Assembly: GCA_900551445.1 (NCBI GenBank)
Contig: URWA01000017.1
Span: 1-64,000, forward strand
Origin: an uncultured Bacteroides sp.
GTDB taxonomy: Bacteria; Bacteroidota; Bacteroidia; Bacteroidales; Bacteroidaceae
Direction: 5' to 3'
Length of the DNA stretch: 64,000 bases
Within the stretch, counting starts at the first letter, position 1. Each line of letters opens with the position of its first letter. Both the position numbers and the translations under genes were made by a program. The notes under the pieces are model-generated. The model ran no database searches and was not told the DNA's origin. It saw nothing but the letters and a program-made list of their open reading frames with translations. Below, piece after piece: positions 1-9,368 of the stretch.

Positions 1-931
<931 letters not shown>

Positions 932-1132
932 AAATATTTTCTTACCCTTGCGGGTATTGTTGATTCTGTTCCAGGAAACCGATTTTCTATATCCTTTTCA
1001 GGTTATTGACGGTTCTTGTTTCATCTCACATATACATTATATATAAGACTACTTCTTGTACTACATCTTCGTTTGTTTATCTAAAGTCTTTCAAAGAACT
1101 ATCTTTTCTTGAGCTCCCGTTTCAGCGGGAAA
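932..1132 (-). other. 16S rRNA leader region
   Basis: This is the transcribed leader between the proximal rRNA promoter and the 5' end of 16S. It is AT-rich and has no supportable ORF. It presumably carries processing signals, but I could not identify a specific box A or RNase III stem. Confidence 0.6.
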
Positions 1133-1171
1133 GCGTTTGCAAAGGTAAGGCGTTTTTTCTTTCCCTCCAAA
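1133..1171 (-). promoter_or_regulatory. rRNA promoter P2 (proximal)
   Basis: On the minus strand a -7 box TACCTTTG (1140-1147) lies 20 bp downstream of a -33 box TTTG (1168-1171). This matches the Bacteroides sigma-ABfr consensus exactly. An AT-rich perfect inverted repeat, arms AAGTTTTTT/AAAAAACTT, sits just upstream at 1180-1200. The start site is expected near 1134. Confidence 0.85.
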
Positions 1172-1336
1172 TTTTTTCGAAGTTTTTTTCGAAAAAACTT
1201 TTCAGGAGGACCTCTCGGGGCTTATCCGTTTCTCGCTCCCTTGCGTCCTTGCAAGGTAAGATACTCGGGTGCAGCGCCCTAAAATCTCTGCCTCTCTTTA
1301 CCAGTCTGTCATCTTCAGCGGCTCTCCCTCTCGAAA

Positions 1337-1374
1337 GCGGTTGCAAAGGTACGCACTTTTTCCGTTCACGCAAC
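1337..1374 (-). promoter_or_regulatory. rRNA promoter P1 (distal)
   Basis: On the minus strand a -7 box TACCTTTG (1344-1351) lies 19 bp from a -33 box GTTG (1371-1374). A 16-bp perfect palindrome of A/T tracts (1393-1408) lies upstream, in the place of an UP element. The sequence just after the start, GCAACCGCTTTC, resembles that after P2, GCAAACGCTTTC, so the two promoters look like diverged duplicates. Confidence 0.85.
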
Positions 1375-1410
1375 TTTTATCACACTCTTTTTTTCAAAAA
1401 TTTTTGAAGA

Positions 1411-1774
1411 TTTTTATAAGTTGCTGGAAAATAGCGCGTTGCGGATGGACATTTTTTGACGCTTCCGAAAACGGGTGGGAACATGCCTACATTATGTATT
1501 TCGCGCGGGCGTGTGTACGCGCACATATACACGCATACGTAGAAGGGAGAGGAAAAGCTACACACCGGACCGGCATAAAAACAGCGGAAACACGGAAAAA
1601 CCTTCTTCGAAATTTTCCTGCACGAAAGCCAAAAACCGGAAAAAGGCCCGAAAACGCAGGAAACGGAATCACCAGTCCGCCATAAAATTCGAGGTTTTCA
1701 CAGGCGGCATGACAAACAACGCCCCGGAAAACTCACACCGCAGGCACATTTTTTTCAGAGACTCCCGACATCTT
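1411..1774. other. gene-free intergenic stretch
   Basis: Short open frames exist on both strands here, but none has a start region, codon pattern or domain that supports a protein. No RNA gene was recognised. It lies upstream of the rRNA promoters. Confidence 0.6.
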
Positions 1775-1866
1775 CTATGTTTTCCTCTCGGGAAACGTAG
1801 GTTTCCGCTATGGAAAACGTACGTTTCACGGCAGGGAAACATACGTCTCTCCTGCCGGAAACATAG
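1775..1866. repeat. 4 x 22 bp palindromic array, copy A
   Basis: Four consecutive 22-bp units (1780-1801, 1802-1823, 1824-1845, 1846-1867) follow one pattern: TTTCC, a variable core, GGAAAC, then rTACG or rTAGG. Each unit is an imperfect palindrome, and the junctions between units (GAAACGTACGTTTC type) are palindromic too. The array is bounded by the inverted pair CTATGTTTTCC and GGAAACATAG. Copies B (26511-26603) and C (46165-46256) have the same unit number and length. No function is known to me. Confidence 0.85.
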
Positions 1867-1875
1867 AAAACCTAA

Positions 1876-2090
1876 AGGCAACGGAGAATTATCTCACCGG
1901 CATTTCTTCAATACGGAACGCTTGAAGGAAGAAAAACGGAGCGTTTGAAAAACAAATGGGGTGCTTACAAGGAAAAATAAGTAGGTGCTTACAGGAAAGA
2001 CTGAAGAAACAGCTTGAAGGAAAACTTACAGAAAAACGAATAAAAAAAAAACGACTCAGCAATCAGAAAAAAGGAAACCTCACGTAAGGA
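1876..2090. other. gene-free purine-rich stretch
   Basis: No gene was seen. It contains a short imperfect direct repeat, GGTGCTTACA, at about 1959 and 1984, in A/G-rich DNA. It may be decayed sequence. Confidence 0.4.
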
Positions 2091-2093
2091 CAT

Positions 2094-2156
2094 AAAAAAA
2101 GGAGTTCCGCTGAACTCCAACCTTTGTTAACCTTAAATCTAATACTATGAAAAATA
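2094..2156 (-). ncRNA. candidate small RNA (~62 nt)
   Basis: A complete minus-strand transcription unit is visible. A perfect promoter (2162-2192) would start RNA near 2156. The transcript ends in a 7-bp perfect hairpin (GGAGTTC at 2101-2107 pairing with GAACTCC at 2112-2118; loop CGCT) followed by seven U. The body before the hairpin is AU-rich and contains AAGGTT twice, separated by AACA. No ORF of useful length lies inside. It lies downstream of the susD terminator and is therefore separate from susCD. No sRNA family was assigned. Confidence 0.6.
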
Positions 2157-2192
2157 CAGTGCAAAAGTAAACATTCCGATTATAACCACAAA
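2156..2192 (-). promoter_or_regulatory. promoter of candidate small RNA
   Basis: The minus strand has -33 TTTG (2189-2192), a 19-bp spacer and -7 TACTTTTG (2162-2169), a full match to the Bacteroides consensus. The only product before the next terminator is the ~62-nt RNA at 2094-2156. Confidence 0.7.
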
Positions 2193-2273
2193 GAATACGA
2201 CCTGAAAAACATGTTTTAAAAACACATATCAACTTTCAAGGCACAATATTCAAAGTGGTTAACAAATTCCATA

Positions 2274-2310
2274 AAATAAAAAAGAGGTTCCTCATCACTG
2301 AGAAACCCCT
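2274..2310 (-). terminator. intrinsic terminator of susCD operon 1
   Basis: On the minus strand the arms GGTTTCTCA and TGAGGAACC form a stem with one mismatch and a GTGA loop, followed by CTCTTTTTTATTTTAT. It lies 86 bp after the susD stop codon. Confidence 0.75.
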
Positions 2311-2395
2311 TCAAAATGCAAATTAAAAGAGAGACATATACATTAAAGTCCACTAAAATGATACACCTCTGTCAAATGTCAACTTTAAGAGTAGA

Positions 2396-3910
2396 TTAAT
2401 ATACACCCTCTCTGGTGTCCCACCACATAGGCTTACCCCATAAGTTATCCACGACTTCAGCATTATAAGGTGCATTGTTGGCCGAATTCAAGTTTAGTTC
2501 GGTTGAAGGATACGGCGAACGCAATGGGGGCACATTATGGTTCGCGTACTGAGCAGGACGTCCCGGAGCAATATAGTTGTTTTCAGGAACTCCCGTACGA
2601 CGGTACAATGACCAACCTTCCATCGCCTGCTTAAACATAGCGACCCATTCTTCGTACCATATTTTCTTTAACGTGTTGTCAAATTTACCTCCATTTTCCA
2701 GGTACTCGGTTGCGTCTGCATCACTTACTTCATTTTCAACCATAGAAAAACATACGGCTTTTTCATAGTTGGCAGCCGCAGTACCGTAACTACCAGTATC
2801 ATAGTTCAGCATGGCGGCCTCAGCAATATGGAAATACACTTCGGCTACACGCATCCAAGGAGAAAATCCTCCTAAGTCCTGCCCGTATTTATAATTCCAT
2901 ACCGAGTATAACTTAGAAACAGCGTTGGAGGAAGCTCCGATAGTATATCCTCTATACACAGGAGTTCCATCAGTATAATCATCATCACCCTCCGTTTGAC
3001 TGGCCGGCGTAGGAGTGAAATAAATGCCAATACGGGGATCATCGGCCGCCAACAAATTGTCGACCATCACGTCGGACGCACAATATTCCGTTTTACGTGT
3101 ACGATACTGGTCGGCTATCGGTTCGAAAAAGTTGGAATCGGAACCCTGCCACCAGAAGAATGCATTGTCATCATTAGAGTCCATAATCGGATAGCGCGAA
3201 GGATCACCCAACACTTCCTCAACAGTTGATTGTGCCAACTCAGGGCTAACCTCAGATATGCGGATAGCCAAACGAAGACGCAGTGAATTGCAATATTTCT
3301 GCCATTTTGTGATATCCCCACCAAACAATAAGTCACCGTCACTGATATCATCAGTTCCCTCGTTGCTGGCAAAACTATCGGCGGCTTCTTTCAACTTCGC
3401 AAGCAAGGCCGGATAAATATCTTCCTGCTTATCGTATTTAGGAGTCAGAATACCTTCACTCATTTTTACGGCATCGCTGTAAGGAACATCACGCCATCTG
3501 TCGGTAGCAATCTGCATGACAGTTACTTCCATCACTTTGGCCACATTCAAAAGATTCGAACCGGGCGTGGCACGTCCCTGCAAATCCATCACATTATTCA
3601 GGATACGATATACATACTCCCAGTTACTATCTTGTATACCCGTACGATAGCTGTAACGCGATTCATCGATGTAACTCATCTTTGCCGCATAACCGCAGAA
3701 AGTCATAGGCTCATCCATCGCAAACCAGCGGTCATAAAACCGATAGGAAGTGTAGTAAATAACATAGGCAAGAAGGTTCCCATTTGGAACATTGGTTGCA
3801 TTGTCCGGGTCTTGGTTGATTTCCTCGAACGAGTTCGTACATCCGGTGGCACCCCAAATTAAAACTCCAGCCATGAATGCCATGGTGATTTTCTTAATAT
3901 ATCTTTTCAT
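2396..3910 (-). CDS. SusD/RagB-family outer-membrane lipoprotein (pair 1)
   Basis: This is the surface substrate-binding partner of the SusC-like transporter encoded just upstream (3939-7148). The 504-residue protein starts with a lipoprotein signal ending in a GATGC lipobox (acylated Cys about residue 24), followed by the acidic TNSFEEINQDPDNAT stretch typical of the SusD-like_2 subgroup. The rest is expected to be the helical TPR-rich SusD fold. The gap to susC is 28 bp, so the two are co-transcribed. No glycoside hydrolase, sulfatase or regulator lies next to the pair, so its ligand cannot be named; oligosaccharide or peptide are both possible for this subgroup. Family call is firm, substrate unknown. 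Confidence 0.93.
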   Translation of the reverse strand: MKRYIKKITMAFMAGVLIWGATGCTNSFEEINQDPDNATNVPNGNLLAYVIYYTSYRFYDRWFAMDEPMTFCGYAAKMSYIDESRYSYRTGIQDSNWEYVYRILNNVMDLQGRATPGSNLLNVAKVMEVTVMQIATDRWRDVPYSDAVKMSEGILTPKYDKQEDIYPALLAKLKEAADSFASNEGTDDISDGDLLFGGDITKWQKYCNSLRLRLAIRISEVSPELAQSTVEEVLGDPSRYPIMDSNDDNAFFWWQGSDSNFFEPIADQYRTRKTEYCASDVMVDNLLAADDPRIGIYFTPTPASQTEGDDDYTDGTPVYRGYTIGASSNAVSKLYSVWNYKYGQDLGGFSPWMRVAEVYFHIAEAAMLNYDTGSYGTAAANYEKAVCFSMVENEVSDADATEYLENGGKFDNTLKKIWYEEWVAMFKQAMEGWSLYRRTGVPENNYIAPGRPAQYANHNVPPLRSPYPSTELNLNSANNAPYNAEVVDNLWGKPMWWDTREGVY

Positions 3911-3938
3911 ATAGTCAGTTCCTTTTAAATTAATTTTA

Positions 3939-6900
3939 TCAGAATGTTACTCCTAGTTTTAAACCGATGCTTCGTGAAGGGGGGTAAGAGTTTGATTCGA
4001 AACCTACGTCTCCATTGCTTGAACCCGTTGTAGATTCCGGATCAAGGTGAGTGAGATTCGAACTATGTACCCATAACAGTGCCAAGTTTGTTCCAACCAG
4101 TGAAATTTTCGCTGATTTGATGAATGTATTCTTCAACAACTGTTTAGGGAAGGTATAAGTAAGATGTGCTTCACGCAACTTCAAGTAAGAACCATCAAAG
4201 ACTGACATTTCACAAATGGTATAGAAATTATAGAAGAAGTCTTCCGCATTCACTGCCACATCATTGATTTTACCGTCGGCTGTCTTGAACACTTTGTCGG
4301 TCAACACGTTCTTACCTGCAATAACACCGTTTTCACGAATATCTCCCGCTGCAGTAAAATCATATATACCTGTCTGTGTACCAAAAGCCTGTGAGATAGA
4401 GTAAACGTCTCCCCCTTTGCGGAAGTCAAGCAAGAACCCGAAACTCCAGTCTTTGTAAGTAAATTCGTTGCTCCAGCCAGCCAGCCAGTCCGGACTTACA
4501 TTTCCAATCTTTTTTGCACTCTCATATACCGGCATTCCGTTTTCTACCCGAATGGAACCATCGTCATTATATACATATCCTGTTCCCACAAGTGTTCCCC
4601 AGCTTTCACCAGGTATTGCATAGCTGGTACAGCTCCAGCTGCTTCCGATTTCATAAGCGTCCAGTTTCTGTCCGGTAACAGGATCAGTATAAAGTTCATC
4701 GATACGGCTTTTATCCTTTGCCCAGTTTAATGTGGTAGTCCAGCTGAAGCCTTTTGGATTACGGAAAATATCGGCTGACAACTGGAGTTCAACACCTTTG
4801 TTGCTTACCTTACCCGCATTGATATACATAGAACTATAACCAGTGGAAGTTGCGACATTAGCTTGCATAATCTGATCGGTAGTAACTTTCTGGTAATAAG
4901 CTCCATCGAAGTGGATGCGATTATCCAACAAGCTTGCCTCAAGACCGACTTCCCATGTCTTTATCATTTCAGGGCGCAGATTACGTGCGGGATAAGTCGT
5001 AGGATTGTAGTAAAGCGTAGTACCGTTAAACGGTGCAGATATGACTGAATAATATGAGTTAGATACGTATGGATCTGTTGCATTACCGATTTTAGCCCAT
5101 CCACCACGAAGTTTCAGGAAATTGAGAATATTCCCGCTGGTCAGCATCGGAAGTGTTTCTGTCAAAATCCAGCTACCGCTAAATGACGGATAGAAGAATG
5201 CATCCTTAATGGTAGAATCCCAGTCGTTACGCACACTGATATCTGCATAAAGCTGATTTTTCCACCCCAATGAAAGATTAGCGTACACAGAGTTCGAGCG
5301 CCGTGTTTCATGGTTCTGTGCAGTATAAGCTGTTCCTTTTGCGTTCGCTACGGTATAAAGTCCGGGAACGGTCAACTGATCTGCTCCTATTGTATTAATT
5401 TCGTACGCATAATCACGATAGTTAGCTCCAGCCAACGCATTCACATTGAGGTCACCGAATTGTTTGGTGAAGTAAGCGATGAAATCGGCATTGATTTCCG
5501 TGGTACGACGATCATAATTACGAAAATATCCATCCGGGTAATCCACGCTCCATTCTATATTAGACAGCTGGTTTGAATCGAAATGATCAAAGCCAAGGCG
5601 TCCTTCAAACTTCAACCAGTCAGTAGGCTTGATAAAAATAGAAGACTTGCCATAGAAACGGTCGCGGGTGTATTTGTTCAAGTTATGGTTCAACACCCAG
5701 TACGGGTTCATGGCATAAGCCTGCTGCCAGTTGTAATGAGTATAATTCCCCATCTCGTCCTTTTGGTCATAATTTGCCTTCAAATCCTCTATGTCAATCT
5801 GACGTCCATGCCATTGCAGCAAGGACTGCAGTACGTTTGAGCCGCTGTATCCGGTTCCAGGAAGATTGTCACTCTTCGTGCGGACAAAGTTTGCAGACAA
5901 ATCGAAGTCAAGATACTTGTTTACACTCATCTTCGAGTTTATGGCAATAGAGTAACGTTTTTGGTCTGTGTTGGGTGTAGTACCTTTCTGGTCGCGGAAT
6001 CCCAGCGAAGCACGAGTGGATGATCTTTCATTGGAAGTAGTCAATGAAATCATGTGGCTCTGTGAGTAACCAGTTTCAAAGAAATCTTTGATATTGTTCG
6101 GGTGAGACACCCACGGAGTAGCTTGGCGCACACCATTAACAACCGGGCTATTATATTGTGGAATCATCAGACCGATATCCAAACGCGGTCCCCAAGACTC
6201 GTCGGCGTTGTCATTCACCCCATTTCCCATACCGTCGTAGTAGGAGAATCCATGCTGTACAGCAAAATCTGCGTATGACATAATATCGCTGTAACCTCCT
6301 TCTTTCCAGTCGAACTCGCTTCCGTAATATCCTTGCCCGTATTTGTTCTGAAGTTTTGGCAAGTTATAAATCTGGTCAACCGTAAAACTTCCGTCATACG
6401 ATATCTGTACGCCTTTGTCTTTTTTACCCGACTTGGTTGTGATAAGGATAACACCGTTTCCGGCACGCATACCATAAAGGGCTGCCGAACCACCTTTCAA
6501 TACCGATATGGATTCAATATCTTCCGGATTAATATCATTCAAACCTGAACCCAGATTGACATCTGAACCGGTTCCGTTATCGTTCTGTACAGGCACACCA
6601 TCCACCACAATCAAAGGTGCATTGTTTCCGAATGAAGAATTACCACGAATCACAATATTTTGAGAGGCTCCAACCTGTCCACCTTGCGAAGTAATCTGTA
6701 TTCCGGCAATCTTTCCCGAAAGTGCATTAGCCACATTCAACTGTGCAGCTTGAGTAATTTCATCCGATTTCACTTCTTGCAAGGCATATCCTAATGCTTT
6801 CTTCTCTCTTGAAATACCCATTGCAGTAACCACTACCTCATCCAAAGTCTCCGTATCCGACTGCAATACAATCTTCATGTTGGGCTTTATCGCTACCTCC

Positions 6901-7148
6901 TGACTTTTCATTCCCACAAATGAAACAATCAAGGTCTTGCTTCCAGCCTTCACACCTGAAATCTCAAAATTACCATCCACATCGGTAATGGTTCCTTGGG
7001 TAGTACCTTTCACCAGCACTGATGCTCCTACAATAGGAAGCCCATCTTCTTCTGAAGTCACCACACCTTTCACCGTTAATCCTTGCGACCATGCTACTCC
7101 CATCCATACAAACAGAAAGGTCAGCATCAATGTAAGTTTCCTTTTCAT
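3939..7148 (-). CDS. SusC/RagA-family TonB-dependent transporter (pair 1)
   Basis: This is an outer-membrane beta-barrel importer driven by TonB that works as a complex with the SusD lipoprotein downstream. The protein has 1069 residues, normal for SusC. A signal peptide (to about residue 22, ending AWSQG) is followed by a carboxypeptidase-regulatory-like domain (about 24-100; VKGVVTSEEDGLPIVGASV, then DVDGNFEISGV), a plug domain (about 110-240, with SISVLKGGSAALYG) and the barrel, ending in the usual aromatic C-terminus GVTF. The start is supported by AAGGAGGG seven bases before the ATG. It has its own promoter at 7230-7269 and forms a two-gene operon. No adjacent sensor (HTCS, ECF/anti-sigma) is present. 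Confidence 0.96.
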   Translation of the reverse strand: MKRKLTLMLTFLFVWMGVAWSQGLTVKGVVTSEEDGLPIVGASVLVKGTTQGTITDVDGNFEISGVKAGSKTLIVSFVGMKSQEVAIKPNMKIVLQSDTETLDEVVVTAMGISREKKALGYALQEVKSDEITQAAQLNVANALSGKIAGIQITSQGGQVGASQNIVIRGNSSFGNNAPLIVVDGVPVQNDNGTGSDVNLGSGLNDINPEDIESISVLKGGSAALYGMRAGNGVILITTKSGKKDKGVQISYDGSFTVDQIYNLPKLQNKYGQGYYGSEFDWKEGGYSDIMSYADFAVQHGFSYYDGMGNGVNDNADESWGPRLDIGLMIPQYNSPVVNGVRQATPWVSHPNNIKDFFETGYSQSHMISLTTSNERSSTRASLGFRDQKGTTPNTDQKRYSIAINSKMSVNKYLDFDLSANFVRTKSDNLPGTGYSGSNVLQSLLQWHGRQIDIEDLKANYDQKDEMGNYTHYNWQQAYAMNPYWVLNHNLNKYTRDRFYGKSSIFIKPTDWLKFEGRLGFDHFDSNQLSNIEWSVDYPDGYFRNYDRRTTEINADFIAYFTKQFGDLNVNALAGANYRDYAYEINTIGADQLTVPGLYTVANAKGTAYTAQNHETRRSNSVYANLSLGWKNQLYADISVRNDWDSTIKDAFFYPSFSGSWILTETLPMLTSGNILNFLKLRGGWAKIGNATDPYVSNSYYSVISAPFNGTTLYYNPTTYPARNLRPEMIKTWEVGLEASLLDNRIHFDGAYYQKVTTDQIMQANVATSTGYSSMYINAGKVSNKGVELQLSADIFRNPKGFSWTTTLNWAKDKSRIDELYTDPVTGQKLDAYEIGSSWSCTSYAIPGESWGTLVGTGYVYNDDGSIRVENGMPVYESAKKIGNVSPDWLAGWSNEFTYKDWSFGFLLDFRKGGDVYSISQAFGTQTGIYDFTAAGDIRENGVIAGKNVLTDKVFKTADGKINDVAVNAEDFFYNFYTICEMSVFDGSYLKLREAHLTYTFPKQLLKNTFIKSAKISLVGTNLALLWVHSSNLTHLDPESTTGSSNGDVGFESNSYPPSRSIGLKLGVTF

Positions 7149-7229
7149 AAATCCCTCCTTTGATTAAACATGAATAAATCTCGTTTAGTTAATAAAATAC
7201 ATTATAAATATATATTAGGACTCATTAAC

Positions 7230-7269
7230 AACACCGCAAAGATATATATTTAATCAAACAAACAACAAA
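7230..7269 (-). promoter_or_regulatory. promoter of susCD operon 1
   Basis: The minus-strand -7 box TATCTTTG is at 7237-7244. The -33 element is TTTG (7266-7269, 21-bp spacer) or GTTG (7263-7266, 18-bp spacer). The start near 7230 would give a leader of about 80 nt. Confidence 0.65.
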
Positions 7270-7502
7270 ATATCACAGAAAAATAATAAAAAACACCAAA
7301 ATGATATATTAAAACGAATATCAATTCACTTTTAATACAGCGAACAATGATATAAACAGCAAGAAAAACAAAGAAAATAAATAAAAGACAACAGTAAAAA
7401 CCGTAAAATAAAAGAAAAATCAAAAACAGTATATAGACAATTATATCTATCAAAAAGATAGAAACAAGAAAGAATTAAGACACAATCAGCTTCACTAAAA
7501 GA
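7270..7502. other. very AT-rich gene-free stretch
   Basis: The stretch between susC and the purA terminator is extremely AT-rich. The open frames in it are low-complexity (Ile, Phe, Leu, Tyr) and look like composition artefacts. I see no gene. Confidence 0.6.
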
Positions 7503-7504
7503 AC

Positions 7505-7534
7505 AAAAAAAGCCACCCTTAAAAGGATGGCTTT
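7505..7534 (-). terminator. intrinsic terminator after purA
   Basis: The minus-strand RNA AAAGCCAUCC-UUUUAA-GGGUGGCUUU forms an 8-10 bp stem with one G-U pair, followed by a U run. It lies 24 bp after the purA stop. Confidence 0.85.
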
Positions 7535-7557
7535 CCCAATTTATCCAGATAAATAAA

Positions 7558-8826
7558 TTAATCTACGTAACGTTCGATTGTCTGTTCACGGTCGGGACCT
7601 ACAGATACAATCTTAATCGGAGTTCCCAGCTGTTCTTCCAAGAAAGTGATATACGCATTGAATTCTTCAGGGAATTCATCCTCACTCGTCATCTTGGTCA
7701 TATCTGTCTTCCAGCCCGGAAGTTCTGCATATACCGGTTCTACTCCTTCTGTAATATCAAACGGGAAATAATCAATTTCTTCCCCATTCACATTGTATGC
7801 CACACAAGCCTTGATAGTGTCAAAACCGTCCAGTACATCGCTCTTCATCAGAATCAACTGAGTAACCCCGTTAATCATAATCGCATAACGCAAGGCAACC
7901 AAATCAATCCATCCGCAACGACGTTCACGACCTGTCACAGCTCCATATTCATGTCCCAGATCACGAATGGTCTTGCCTGTTTCGTCGAAAAGTTCAGTAG
8001 GGAACGGACCTGAACCCACACGGGTACAATAAGCTTTCATGATACCATACACTTCACCGATTCTGTTAGGACCTAATCCCAGTCCTGTACAAGCACCGGC
8101 ACAGATGGTATTGGAAGAAGTCACAAAAGGATAAGAGCCAAAATCTACATCCAGCATGGTTCCCTGAGCACCTTCACAAAGAACGGACTTGCCTTCATTC
8201 AACAGACGGTTCACTTCATGTTCGCTGTCTACCAAATGGAACTGACGAAGGTATTCAATGCCTTCCATCCATTGTTTTTCAAGTTCCGTAATATCATATT
8301 CATAGTTCAGACTCTTCAAGATAGCTTCATGACGAGCCTTGGCTGCAGCATATTTCGCTTCAAAGTTATGCAGGATATCACCCACGCGCAATCCGTTACG
8401 GCTCACTTTGTCGGTATAGGTAGGGCCAATGCCTTTTCCGGTGGTTCCTACTTTAGACGCACCTTTGGCAGCTTCGTATGCGGCATCCAGGATACGGTGA
8501 GTAGGGAGAATCAGATGAGCTTTCTTGGAAATGTGCAGGCGTTCTTTCAACGGATGTCCGCTTGCCTCCAATGCTTCAGCTTCCGCCTTGAACAGAGCCG
8601 GATCAAGTACCACTCCATTTCCAATTATATTTACCTTATCACCCTGGAAAATTCCAGAAGGAATAGAACGGAGCACATATTTCTGACCTTCAAATTCAAG
8701 AGTATGTCCGGCGTTCGGGCCTCCCTGAAAACGGGCAACCACATCGTAACGGGGAGTCAACACATCGACTACTTTACCTTTTCCTTCGTCGCCCCACTGT
8801 AAACCTAGCAAAACATCTACTTTCAT
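7558..8826 (-). CDS. purA: adenylosuccinate synthetase
   Basis: PurA joins IMP and aspartate using GTP to make adenylosuccinate, the first committed step from IMP to AMP, in the cytoplasm. The 422-residue length is normal. Visible motifs are the N-terminal loop LQWGDEGKGK (about residues 8-17) with the catalytic Asp, GPNAGHT (about 37-43), the IMP-binding VGTTGKGIGPTY (about 126-137), and RERRCGW. It lies 30 bp downstream of the fur-family gene on the same strand and probably shares its transcript. The start ATG is preceded by an A-rich leader and not a strong Shine-Dalgarno, which is common in Bacteroidota. Confidence 0.98.
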   Translation of the reverse strand: MKVDVLLGLQWGDEGKGKVVDVLTPRYDVVARFQGGPNAGHTLEFEGQKYVLRSIPSGIFQGDKVNIIGNGVVLDPALFKAEAEALEASGHPLKERLHISKKAHLILPTHRILDAAYEAAKGASKVGTTGKGIGPTYTDKVSRNGLRVGDILHNFEAKYAAAKARHEAILKSLNYEYDITELEKQWMEGIEYLRQFHLVDSEHEVNRLLNEGKSVLCEGAQGTMLDVDFGSYPFVTSSNTICAGACTGLGLGPNRIGEVYGIMKAYCTRVGSGPFPTELFDETGKTIRDLGHEYGAVTGRERRCGWIDLVALRYAIMINGVTQLILMKSDVLDGFDTIKACVAYNVNGEEIDYFPFDITEGVEPVYAELPGWKTDMTKMTSEDEFPEEFNAYITFLEEQLGTPIKIVSVGPDREQTIERYVD

Positions 8827-8856
8827 GATTCTTTTTGTTTTATATATTCTTTGGTA

Positions 8857-9315
8857 TTATTTCTTCTTCCGTTTCGCCGCCATGCACTTGTTGCACAAGC
8901 CATAGATGTATAAGGAATAATGCGAAGCATAAAATCCCTTCAGCTTTGTCTGCGCAATAGCCTGCTTCAGGTTTTCATCTTCAAACTCCGACACCTTTCC
9001 ACAGCTGGTACAAATCATGTGATGATGGGTTTCATTGTTATACGAGCGTTCATACTGGGAAGTATTGCCAAACTGGTGCTTGATGACCAAGCCGGCATCT
9101 ATGAGTAAAATGATGGTATTATACAGGGTAGCACGACTCACCCGGAACTTCTCCTTTTCCGCCATATAACTATACAACTCATCCACATCAAAATGCCCTT
9201 TGATGGAATAAATCGTCTCAAGTATGGCATAACGTTCAGGCGTCTTCCGATGTCCGTTCTTCTGCAAATACTCTGTAAGGATTTGCTTGACTGTATCTTT
9301 TATGTTCTCTTCCAT
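8857..9315 (-). CDS. Fur-family metal-responsive transcriptional regulator
   Basis: This is a 152-residue winged-helix repressor of the Fur/PerR/Zur superfamily. The recognition helix region is FRVSRATLYNTIILLIDAGLV (about 57-77). The dimerisation domain carries ETHHHMICTSC (metal-binding histidines and the first CxxC) and a second CxxC, CNKC, near the C-terminus, which together form the structural zinc site. Whether it senses iron, peroxide or zinc cannot be decided from sequence alone. It is first in a probable operon with purA. The link between the two is unexplained and may only reflect shared transcription. Confidence 0.92.
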   Translation of the reverse strand: MEENIKDTVKQILTEYLQKNGHRKTPERYAILETIYSIKGHFDVDELYSYMAEKEKFRVSRATLYNTIILLIDAGLVIKHQFGNTSQYERSYNNETHHHMICTSCGKVSEFEDENLKQAIAQTKLKGFYASHYSLYIYGLCNKCMAAKRKKK

Positions 9316-9329
9316 CCCAATAATCGTTC

Positions 9330-9366
9330 AGCGGTCAAAGTTATATTTTTTTGAGTAATTTAGAAA
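9330..9366 (-). promoter_or_regulatory. promoter of fur-purA
   Basis: The minus-strand -7 box TAACTTTG is at 9336-9343. The -33 element is a weak TTTC (9363-9366) at 19 bp. The leader would be about 15 nt, and the promoter overlaps the 3' edge of the alkD-like gene. Confidence 0.5.
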
Positions 9367-9368
9367 GA

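Noticed and set aside
1246..1262. Possible third rRNA promoter, TTACCTTGC between P1 and P2
   Set aside because: The -7 match is imperfect (TACCTTGC) and no -33 box is at the right distance.
1775..1866. CRISPR array as an explanation for the 22-bp repeats
   Set aside because: There are no unique spacers between units, the units themselves are diverged palindromes, and no cas genes are present.
1006..1948. Several overlapping open frames (up to 157 codons) on both strands upstream of 16S rRNA
   Set aside because: They run through the rRNA promoters and the palindromic array, have odd residue composition (Arg/Ser/Phe-rich), and no domain or start region. They are artefacts.
2148..2171. Seven-codon plus-strand ORF (MKNTVQK)
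   Set aside because: It covers the promoter of the minus-strand small RNA and has no promoter of its own.
7250..7453. 67-codon hydrophobic frame in the AT-rich gap before susC
   Set aside because: Composition is what random AT-rich DNA gives (Ile, Phe, Leu, Tyr, Val), and it overlaps the susC promoter.
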